Shown here in pieces: positions 18,791 through 26,084 of a stretch of 64,000 nucleotides of DNA (positions are counted from its first letter, which is position 1; each line of letters begins with the position of its first letter). Location of the stretch: positions 1,984,001 through 2,048,000 of the forward strand of contig OZ242006.1 in NCBI GenBank assembly GCA_965204705.1, in the 5' to 3' direction. The position numbers and the translations under genes were made by a program. The notes under the pieces were generated by a model. It did no database searches. It was not told where the DNA came from and saw only the letters and a program-made list of their open reading frames with translations. The stretch is from Bin5 sp965204705 (GTDB lineage Bacteria; Chloroflexota; Anaerolineae; Caldilineales; Caldilineaceae).

Positions 18791-19619
18791 GCTACCTGAA
18801 GTTGAGACCTACGTACGCGCCCTCGAACCTCTGCTGACGGGAAAAACTGTTCTCAGGGCTGAAGTACGGTGGCCCCGCACCATCGCCGCCCCCGATGCCG
18901 CCTCTTTTGCGGCATTGGTCCGCGGGCGGCGTTTTGCTTCCTTCGGACGCCGTGGCAAATACATTCTGCTCGGCCTGGACAGCGGCGAGACCCTCATCGT
19001 CCACCTGCGCATGACCGGCGAGCTCCGTGTTCACCCGCCCCCAACCCCTGACCCGAGTTCCGCCGCCGCTTCCGCGGACAAGCATACCCACGTTCTGTTC
19101 GACCTGGACACCCGCGAACAGTTGCGATTTCGCGACACGCGCAAATTTGGGCGAATCTGGCTGGTTGAGGATACCGCCAGCGTAGTTGGAAAACTGGGTC
19201 CCGAGCCGTTGGACGAAGACTTTGCCCCCCAGACCCTGGCCCAACTGTTGGCGGGGCGCAAAGCCAACATTAAAGCGCTGCTGCTCAATCAGACCCTGCT
19301 GGCCGGCGTGGGAAACATCTACGCCGACGAATCGCTGTTCCGCGCCCGCATAGATCCCCGCCGCGCCGGGGGTTCACTTGCCCTCGTAGAGATCGAGCGT
19401 CTTCACTTGGCTTTACGGGATGTCCTGCTTGCGGGAATTGAGGCGCAGGGCAGTTCTGTCCAAAACTATGCGCCCCCGACGGGAGCCAGGGGCGGCTTTC
19501 AGGAACAGTTTCAGGTCTTCCGCCGCAGCGGCGAGCCCTGCTTCTCTTGCGGTGCCCCTATCAGTCGCATCGTGCTCGGTCAGCGCAGCACTCACTTCTG
19601 TCCCGCTTGCCAGGGCTAA
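18783..19619 (+). CDS. mutM: Formamidopyrimidine-DNA glycosylase (Fpg/MutM)
   Basis: A 278-residue base-excision repair enzyme that removes 8-oxoguanine and formamidopyrimidines and nicks the abasic site. The N-terminus PELPEVET gives the catalytic Pro (after Met removal) and Glu. The conserved lysine is in GRRGKYILL. The H2TH region includes LLNQTLLAGVGNIYADE, and the C-terminal zinc finger is CFSCG...THFCPAC. Translation starts at GTG 18783, inside the end of the anti-sigma gene (8-bp overlap). Full length and all key residues are present. Confidence 0.97.
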   Translation: MPELPEVETYVRALEPLLTGKTVLRAEVRWPRTIAAPDAASFAALVRGRRFASFGRRGKYILLGLDSGETLIVHLRMTGELRVHPPPTPDPSSAAASADKHTHVLFDLDTREQLRFRDTRKFGRIWLVEDTASVVGKLGPEPLDEDFAPQTLAQLLAGRKANIKALLLNQTLLAGVGNIYADESLFRARIDPRRAGGSLALVEIERLHLALRDVLLAGIEAQGSSVQNYAPPTGARGGFQEQFQVFRRSGEPCFSCGAPISRIVLGQRSTHFCPACQG

Positions 19620-19701
19620 ACGGGAACGCTCATCTGCGATTTGCCAACCAACCCATCCTGCCCGGAGGCTAGACCCACAGCGTTGGGACCGGTCCGGTGC
19701 G

Positions 19702-19932
19702 TCAGGCTCCCTGCCCTGGCGTGTGGCGACGCTTTGTCTCGGCCAGCTCCGCTTCCAGTTCTGCCTTCCGCCTCAACTCAGCCTCTTTCCCCTCGGCAAG
19801 AGCCCGATCCCAGCGTGACTGGTACTTGGAGTCAAACGTGGTCGCTCTCGACGGGCCGAAAATATAGGCTGCGGCAGCGCCAACTGCTGCACCAAGGATC
19901 AGGCCGATTACGAGATTCTCAGACTTGCCCAA
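19702..19932 (-). CDS. Small YtxH-like membrane-anchored protein
   Basis: A 76-residue protein with one N-terminal glycine/alanine-rich membrane helix (LVIGLILGAAVGAAAAYIFGP) followed by a charged, helical, probably coiled-coil tail rich in Arg, Glu and Ala. This is the layout of YtxH-like general-stress proteins. The start is TTG at 19932: an in-frame stop lies two codons upstream, so no earlier start is possible, and a GGGG stretch precedes it. It shares the strand with the PspC-domain gene upstream, about 90 bp away. Confidence 0.6.
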   Translation of the reverse strand: MGKSENLVIGLILGAAVGAAAAYIFGPSRATTFDSKYQSRWDRALAEGKEAELRRKAELEAELAETKRRHTPGQGA

Positions 19933-20019
19933 TGCTCACGCCCCTTGCCTGCCATGTAACCCAACTTCCCGCACCGAAAGAACTGTCATTCCTAGACCCG
20001 TTGACATTCGCGAACGGCT

Positions 20020-20937
20020 TCAACCAACCGTCCCGTCAATGACTGTTACGTCCTGGGGCTCCTGTATTCGGACCGGCTCAGTCCGCCCCTCTTCCTCAGG
20101 CAGCAGCAGACCGGTCAATACGTACACCAGTACCCCCGTGCCGACGCTTCCGATCGCAAAGGCAACCCATATCAGCCGGACCAGATTGGCGTCCAGCCCA
20201 ATCGCTTTGCCGATTCCGCCGCACACACCGAAGAACATCCGCTCCTCACGGCTGCGCTTCAGCGGAATGCTGGACTTGGCCCGGCGCAGTACTTCCTTGG
20301 CCGACTCGCGGTTCAAGCTGGAAGTCGCCCTCGTCTTCCCCTCCCGCATCCTGTCACGGGCGCTGAACAAGCGGCTGCGCCAGGCCCTCTGGTTCTTCAG
20401 CAAGAGCAACCCTGCGCCTATCAACAGCACCGGCCAGAAGACCAACCCCATCACACGCCAGAACACGTGCCAAAGCGCCGGCAGGATGCCAAGATTCGCC
20501 AGCAACCAGATTACGCCGAAAGCCACCAGCAGAAGTCCCGCCCGCCCAACGTTGCGTTCATTCAACTCCAGCGCCGCCGGTGCATGCTGGCCTGCTTTCG
20601 CCGTCCCTACCGGAAGCAGAAGCCACAGCGCCGCGTAGGCAAGCAGCCCCGTCCCTGCCGTCCCCAGAGTCAGCACAACCCACATAATCCGCACGAGAAT
20701 CGGGTCGATTCCAAAATAGTCTCCCAGCCCGCCGCAGATTCCGCCGACCATCTTGTCCTCGGGGTGGCGGTACAGAAATGTGTCCCTGTTCTCGTCTGGT
20801 CCGGCCGTCTGTGCGCTCTCTACCGTTTCCACCGGGACTTCTACCTCATCCGCGGCCGGTAGGGCCTCCGATACCACTATCTCCTGCTCTTCCGTTCCCG
20901 ATACCTGCTCAGGCTGGTTTGGTGTATTCTCATTCAT
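20020..20937 (-). CDS. Membrane protein with two PspC domains
   Basis: A 305-residue envelope protein with two PspC units. The first (about 60-120) reads KMVGGICGGLGDYFGIDPILVRIMWV and the second (about 235-295) reads RMFFGVCGGIGKAIGLDANLVRLIWV. Each ends in hydrophobic helices. Between them are further TM helices of the kind seen in LiaF-like/DUF5668 proteins. PspC proteins belong to phage-shock-type membrane-stress responses. I choose ATG 20937 because CAGGAG lies six bases upstream; the longer frame to 21063 has no support. The acidic N-terminal 50 residues look disordered. Confidence 0.88.
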   Translation of the reverse strand: MNENTPNQPEQVSGTEEQEIVVSEALPAADEVEVPVETVESAQTAGPDENRDTFLYRHPEDKMVGGICGGLGDYFGIDPILVRIMWVVLTLGTAGTGLLAYAALWLLLPVGTAKAGQHAPAALELNERNVGRAGLLLVAFGVIWLLANLGILPALWHVFWRVMGLVFWPVLLIGAGLLLLKNQRAWRSRLFSARDRMREGKTRATSSLNRESAKEVLRRAKSSIPLKRSREERMFFGVCGGIGKAIGLDANLVRLIWVAFAIGSVGTGVLVYVLTGLLLPEEEGRTEPVRIQEPQDVTVIDGTVG

Positions 20938-21150
20938 TGCGTACTCCTGCAGAACTGGGTAGCGGCGGATTCGCCGACTCTGTGGCTGGTTACACTTTCT
21001 ACCAAACTCTACGCAGCCCCCTTGCGAAAGTTTCGCGTCCCCAATTGAAAGAGGACAGCGCATTGCGCGAGCTTCTCATCCGGTAAGTTTCACAGCCTAC
21101 AGCGAACGCAATCCGACGGGCGCCACCTCAGACAACCTGCCACCCAGCCC

Positions 21151-22212
21151 TCAGCGCCCTACGCGCACCTCTCGCCCCTCTTCTTGACTGCGGTAAATGC
21201 CGTCCAGAATCTCCTGCACCTGCAGCGACTGCTCAGCCGGCACCGGCGAGGGCGCCCCGTCTAGTACCGCCTTCGCAAACTCAACACATTCCAGAGCGTG
21301 CGGTTCCATCTTGTCCTGCGTCAACTGCAGGAATCGGTTCGAAAACTGCTTGGTCTCGTAATTGGTTTCAAGGATCTTGGTCGTGGGCCAGTGGCAGCCG
21401 CCCTCCGTGCCGTACAGCCAGATCTGCGTGTCCTCGCCCGGCGTGTCATGATGCAGCAGCCAGCTCGTTTCCAGAACAAGCGTGGCGCCGTTCTCAAAAC
21501 GTACAAACGCCGCCGCGAAATCCTCCACGTCCATATCTTTGGGCACCGGCGCCAGCTTCCAAGCGCTGAATGCCCCCTCGTGTTCGGCCAGCGGCGCCTT
21601 GGCAACCCCGGAAACCGCCACCGGCTGCGGGTTGTCCATCAGCCACAAGGTCAGGTCCAGAATGTGAACGCCGACGTCGATCGTCGGGCCGCCGCCGCTG
21701 TGTTTCTTGTAAATGAAGCCGGGCCGCACCGGCAGCCAGCCCCGCCGCAGCATCCAGCTGCGGGCATGGTAGACCTCCCCGAGCATCCCGGTATCAACCT
21801 CCGCTTTCAGCGCCTGTGAATCCCCTCTGAAACGAAAGTGCTGAGCCGTCATCAGCAACTTGCCCGCACGGTCCCGCGCCTCGATCATCTCCCGAATCTC
21901 TTCCGGTGTCGGAGCCAGCGGCTTTTCGCATAGTACATGCTTGCCCGCCTCCAGCGCCGCAATCGACAGCGGTGCATGGTACCGGTTAGGCGTGCACACA
22001 TCGATAATATCGATATCCGGGTCACTGAACAACGCCGCCGGGTCGCTTTCCAGCTTCTTCACCCCGTAGAGCGCGCCCCACCTCTCCAGGGCCTCCGCAG
22101 AAATGTCACTTCCTGCAACCACCTCTGCCTCCTCCGAAGCGGTCCATCCAGGCATATGCGCCTTGGCGATCCCGCCGACCCCCACCACCCCAACCTTGAG
22201 AATTTTCGACAC
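21151..22212 (-). CDS. Gfo/Idh/MocA family oxidoreductase
   Basis: A 353-residue NAD(P)-dependent sugar or inositol dehydrogenase-type protein. The Rossmann motif is GVVGVGGIAKAHMPG at residue 8, the family EKP lysine is in HVLCEKPLA, and the C-terminal domain has GGGPTIDVGVHILDLTLWL with the catalytic-region Asp and His. It starts at GTG 22212 after AAGGA. The substrate cannot be assigned because there are no co-directional neighbours, and the upstream region is the repeat-bearing gap. Confidence 0.9.
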   Translation of the reverse strand: MSKILKVGVVGVGGIAKAHMPGWTASEEAEVVAGSDISAEALERWGALYGVKKLESDPAALFSDPDIDIIDVCTPNRYHAPLSIAALEAGKHVLCEKPLAPTPEEIREMIEARDRAGKLLMTAQHFRFRGDSQALKAEVDTGMLGEVYHARSWMLRRGWLPVRPGFIYKKHSGGGPTIDVGVHILDLTLWLMDNPQPVAVSGVAKAPLAEHEGAFSAWKLAPVPKDMDVEDFAAAFVRFENGATLVLETSWLLHHDTPGEDTQIWLYGTEGGCHWPTTKILETNYETKQFSNRFLQLTQDKMEPHALECVEFAKAVLDGAPSPVPAEQSLQVQEILDGIYRSQEEGREVRVGR

Positions 22213-22483
22213 ACCTGCTTCCTTTCAAGCTCTAGCTCTGTCCGAGTAGCTTCCGACAAACGTTTTTGCACATGAAGGAAAACTGTCGGGTCCCAAATCT
22301 GAAATTCTCCAATTCGAATCGTGGGCCCTGGCCGATGCGGCCCATGTCAAGCATTGCGACAGACTGCATCCGCACCAGTCGCACCCGACAATCTCGATCG
22401 CAACCCAATTCTTCAGTTGAAACCCGATGCACCCCTCAGATCATAGCACGTATGCCCTGCGGACTCAATCGCAACTGACCGAC

Positions 22484-22814
22484 GGGTGCACCCCAAATGG
22501 GGGCAAACCTTCGTACGCCTCAGGTAACAACCAGTGCGCGTCCTCGAACAGGGCAAGCGCCGTACCCTCTGACCACCGACCACTGATCACTGACCACTGC
22601 AGTTCTGTGCGGTCGGGCCTTCGGCCCTCCCTTGTGCGGGGGGTTCCCCCCCGCAACGCCCCCCCTACACCATGCCACGTTGGCGCCGCGTCGCCGGCGT
22701 ACTGTCTATGCCACCTGTCGCCCACTCACGTCGTGCCGCGAAACCGTCCGCCGTGACCACGGTAGGGGCAGGCCTTGTGCCTGCCCACTCTCACCCCAAA
22801 AATGGACTGCACCC
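22484..22814. repeat. MITE-like element, copy 1
   Basis: A 331-bp non-coding element closely similar to 55917-56236. It begins GGGTGCA and ends TGCACCC, so the termini are inverted. Inside are two strong hairpins: GGGCC-TTC-GGCCC and a G/C stem of about eight pairs. No target duplication is visible, so this copy is either older or was altered at its ends. It has no transposase. Confidence 0.7.
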
Positions 22815-22829
22815 TACAGCGATTTTCTC

Positions 22830-22858
22830 TTGACAAAATTGCACAAATGTGCTATTCT
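22830..22858 (+). promoter_or_regulatory. Consensus-like promoter with palindromic spacer, no gene downstream
   Basis: TTGACA (22830-22835), exactly 17 bases, then TATTCT (22853-22858). The spacer contains the perfect 12-bp palindrome GCACAAATGTGC, and TGTCAA follows the -10. A palindrome between -35 and -10 is a typical repressor site. No plus-strand gene follows for 900 bp. Confidence 0.55.
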
Positions 22859-23159
22859 GTCAAGACAGTAGCAGTTAGCAGATTAAATAATATATAATTC
22901 AGTCCTGAATTCGAGGCCCATGGGTTGTGAACGAATCCTCCGCCTGACTCGAGTTCAACGCAACCCTTTTCGACTCCCCCGTCCATGGCGCCCGTACATC
23001 CCGATTCGCACACACCGATTCACTCATGGCCGTTGCCCCTCGCGCCCATACACGCCTCCTGGCCGGCGCCGACCGCCAAGAATGACATCTGTTAGTCTCG
23101 AACGCTTCCCAGATGAACAAATCTGACCAAAACCAGCGTTATGCTGCCCATCTCCAAAC

Positions 23160-23540
23160 CTGTTGCACGTCTGACTTCTCGCAAACGCTCACAAACTCTC
23201 ATGAACACTCACACAAGCGCCCAGCACCATCCCGTCCTCCCAACATCCTGACAATCCCAACAAATCCCGCAAATCCTGCTTCAGAAATCCATGAAACACA
23301 CGCAAACGCACGCAAACGCTCGTAAACTCTCACAAGCACTCACACGAGCAACCTATCACTATCCCGTCCCCTCGCCATCCCGACAATTCAGGAAATCCCG
23401 CAAATCCTGCTTCAGACAACCATGAAACACACGCAAACGCACGCAAACTCTCACGAACACTCACACGAACTACCTATCACCATCCCGTCCTCCCAACATC
23501 CTGACAGTCCCAAAAGATCCTGCAAATCCTGCTTCAGACA
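23160..23540. repeat. 131-bp tandem repeat, about three units
   Basis: Units 2 and 3 start with the same ATGAAACACACGCAAACGCA at 23291 and 23422, giving a 131-bp period. A first, 5'-degenerate unit occupies about 23160-23290. Each unit contains an ACGCAAAC/CACTCACAC stretch, CATCCCGTCC, and ends in AAATCCTGCTTCAG. Units are contiguous with no spacers and contain many short internal repeats. Confidence 0.85.
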
Positions 23541-23770
23541 CTTCCAACGGTCTCATTATCTGAGTCAGACGCCCGTTGCAACGCCGGTCACCTGAAGCCG
23601 TAACCGCGGGAGCAACGCGATGACCATCGGAGAGAGGCAGCGGACATGCCGTAGCCTCGGTAAACCCTGACTATTGAGGATTGCAAAGATATCCAACTGA
23701 TGCTATCAATAGATCCTATCCATCAAAGCTATCTTCCGCCCCAACTTCGAGTCCTTCAGGAGAACAACCA

Positions 23771-25447
23771 ATGCCTAGCATGACCGGTGGCCGGTTCATC
23801 GCCGAAACGGTACATGGATATGGAATCACCCACGTCTTCTTCATGCCTTACATCGGCCCCAGGGCCCTGATGGAGATGGAAAAACTGGGGATCAAGCGCG
23901 TGCAGACCCACGGAGAAAAAGCCGCTGCCTACATGGCCGACGCTTACGCCCGCATCCGCCGCGGACCCGGCCTCTGTATGGCCCAGGCCGTCGGCGCCGT
24001 CAATCTGGCCGCCGGCCTGCAAGACGCCTACCTCGCCTGCTCCCCTGTGATCGCCCTGACCGGCAGAGAGCTTCTCATCAACCAGCAGCGCCACGCCTAC
24101 CAGGAGGTCGACCACGTCAACCCGTTTTCGGCCGTTTCCAAGTACAGCGCCTACGTCTCGACGCCAGAACACCTGCCCGTCTACCTGCGCCAGGCATTTC
24201 GCGCCGCCACCGCCGGCACGCCCGGCCCCGCCCACCTCGATTTTGAAGGAATCGCCGGACAGGGCGTAGTCGAAGCGGAAGCCGATCTCGAAGTAATCGT
24301 AGAAGAAGCCTTCACACAGCTGCCCCCCTTCCGGCCCGAGGCTGAGCTGTCCGCAATCGACGCCGCCCTCCAGCTGTTGAACGGTGCCGAACGCCCAGTC
24401 ATCGTCGCCGGCGGCGGAGTCGTCGCCTCCGATGCCCGCAACGAACTCATCGAACTGGCAGAGAAGCTCTCTGTCCCCGTGGCAACATCACTCAACGCCA
24501 AAACCATGTTTCCCGCCGAGCACGAACTGGCAGTCGGCGTCCCCGGCTCGTATTCTCGCGCCTGTTCAAACCAGCTCCTGTGTGAATCCGATCTCGTCTT
24601 CTTCATCGGCAGCCACACCGGCGGTCAGGTGACCAACGCCTATCAGATTCCCCCCCAGGGCACGCCCATCATCCAGCTTGACATCAACCCGGAAGAGATC
24701 GGCCGCAACTACCCGGTCCAGGTCGGCCTGCAGGGCGATGTCAAGAGCAGCCTCAGGCGCATGATCGACCGCGCCGCCCCTGCCGGCACGCACGCTGCCT
24801 GGGTCCACAATGTTCAGGAACGGATCCGGGATTGGAAAAACAGCGTGGCTCCTCTGCTGGACTCGGATATCCTGCCCATGCGCCCGGAACGCCTCTGCCG
24901 CGAATTGAGCGACTACCTGCCGTCCGATGCCATCCTCGTTTCCGATACCGGCCACGCCGGAGTCTGGACCGGGACCATGCTCGACCTGAAACACGCCGAC
25001 CAGAGCTACATTCGCTGCTCCGGATCACTGGGTTGGGGCCTGCCCGCCGCCATGGGGGCCAAATGCGCGCAACCCGATCGTCCCGTTCTCTGCTTCACCG
25101 GCGATGGCGGCATCTGGTACCACATTGCCGAGTTGGAGACCGCAGTCCGCTGCGGTATCAACACCGTTACCGTCGTCAACAACAATCACTCTCTCAACCA
25201 GGAACAGGGTGGCGTGGAGCAGACATACGGTGGACGGACCTCCGGCTCCGATGAGCTCTGGCTCTTCGAGGACGCCGACTTCGCCGGGATTGCGGAGTCC
25301 TTCGGCGCCCTCGGAATCACTGTCAACAAGCCGGCCGAGCTCCCAGGGGCCCTTGACCGCGCCTTCGCCTCAGGCCGTCCGGCCGTCGTCGACGTCAAAA
25401 CGCACGTTGAAGGCATCGCCCCGCGCGCCTGGATGCCCGCCAGTTAG
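23771..25447 (+). CDS. Thiamine diphosphate-dependent enzyme, acetolactate-synthase-like
   Basis: A 558-residue three-domain ThDP enzyme. The N-terminal PYR domain has the activating Glu in HGEKAAAYMADAYAR (about residue 48) and an AVGAVNLAAGLQDA helix. The central domain looks like a non-FAD-type NAD fold. The C-terminal PP domain holds the ThDP/Mg motif GDGGIWYH...NTVTVVNNN. I start at ATG 23771 because AGGAGA lies 10 nt upstream; the frame extends to 23681 without support. Such enzymes include acetolactate synthase, benzoylformate decarboxylase and oxalyl-CoA decarboxylase. This one lacks a partner small subunit nearby, so biosynthetic AHAS is unlikely. The precise reaction is open. Confidence 0.88.
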   Translation: MPSMTGGRFIAETVHGYGITHVFFMPYIGPRALMEMEKLGIKRVQTHGEKAAAYMADAYARIRRGPGLCMAQAVGAVNLAAGLQDAYLACSPVIALTGRELLINQQRHAYQEVDHVNPFSAVSKYSAYVSTPEHLPVYLRQAFRAATAGTPGPAHLDFEGIAGQGVVEAEADLEVIVEEAFTQLPPFRPEAELSAIDAALQLLNGAERPVIVAGGGVVASDARNELIELAEKLSVPVATSLNAKTMFPAEHELAVGVPGSYSRACSNQLLCESDLVFFIGSHTGGQVTNAYQIPPQGTPIIQLDINPEEIGRNYPVQVGLQGDVKSSLRRMIDRAAPAGTHAAWVHNVQERIRDWKNSVAPLLDSDILPMRPERLCRELSDYLPSDAILVSDTGHAGVWTGTMLDLKHADQSYIRCSGSLGWGLPAAMGAKCAQPDRPVLCFTGDGGIWYHIAELETAVRCGINTVTVVNNNHSLNQEQGGVEQTYGGRTSGSDELWLFEDADFAGIAESFGALGITVNKPAELPGALDRAFASGRPAVVDVKTHVEGIAPRAWMPAS

Positions 25448-25677
25448 GATACTGAACCGATACACGCGAGTTGCGGCCCGGATGGGCCCTCCAGTTTGCT
25501 CCGGGAATCCGCGATCTGCTAAAATGCCCTTGGCTTGCGACGCATCTGGTTACAGAAGCGTGCATGGGAAAAGTCTCTTCCTTCAGGTCGGATTTAGGCA
25601 TAAACCGACCTGAATCCTTGTCTCTGCAATGGCAAGCCGATAGACGCAAATCGACCCAATAACGCGGAAGGCTCTGC

Positions 25678-25968
25678 ATGAAAGCAATGCTCTATCTGGA
25701 CCCGATGGTCGAACCTGTGGCTGTGCTGGACGACGTCAAGATTGTGGAGTTCGGCAGCGACAACCATCCCGAGGGCGACCGGGTCCGAATCTATTACCAC
25801 ACCAGTAACCTGAACGCGACGAAAACAATGGTCGAACTTCACCGCGATCGCAAGATGACCCTAAAGCTGGAGGACGGCCGCTCCGCCCCTGCGTTGATCA
25901 CGCACGCCAGTCTCGATGCAAAGGGCCAGTTTGTTGGCGTTCTGAGAATACTCGGACCATTGGCCTGA
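25678..25968 (+). CDS. Small soluble protein of unknown function
   Basis: A 96-residue protein starting at ATG 25678 with a GGAAGG-like site upstream. It appears beta-rich (VAVLDDVKIVEFG, RVRIYYHTSN, MTLKLEDG), with no cysteine, signal peptide or TM helix. Codon use matches the GC-rich surroundings, which argues it is real. It lies between the ThDP enzyme and the helicase gene, about 230 bp and 115 bp away. No family recognised. Confidence 0.55.
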   Translation: MKAMLYLDPMVEPVAVLDDVKIVEFGSDNHPEGDRVRIYYHTSNLNATKTMVELHRDRKMTLKLEDGRSAPALITHASLDAKGQFVGVLRILGPLA

Positions 25969-26084
25969 GATAGAAGTGCGCCATCAATCCACACCGGCCA
26001 GCCCCAAAGCCTGTTCCGGCTCCGGCGACCTTCCTCTGACTCGGCCGCTATCTGTACAGATACCCGTCATCTGCCAACAATTTC

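Larger units (their letters stand above)
22213..23770. other. 1.5-kb gene-poor accessory region
   Basis: No believable protein gene. The stretch contains a MITE-like element (22484-22814), a promoter-like sequence with an internal palindrome (22830-22858), AT-rich DNA, and a 131-bp tandem repeat (about 23160-23540). Short frames such as 22920-23126 cross these elements without a ribosome site or domain. The pattern suggests a decayed insertion site. Confidence 0.7.

Noticed and set aside
22899..23126. Small frames on both strands downstream of the orphan promoter
   Set aside because: Low-complexity products rich in Arg, Pro and Ser without ribosome sites.
23160..23540. Possible CRISPR array
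   Set aside because: The units are 131 bp, contiguous and without unique spacers; there are no cas genes.
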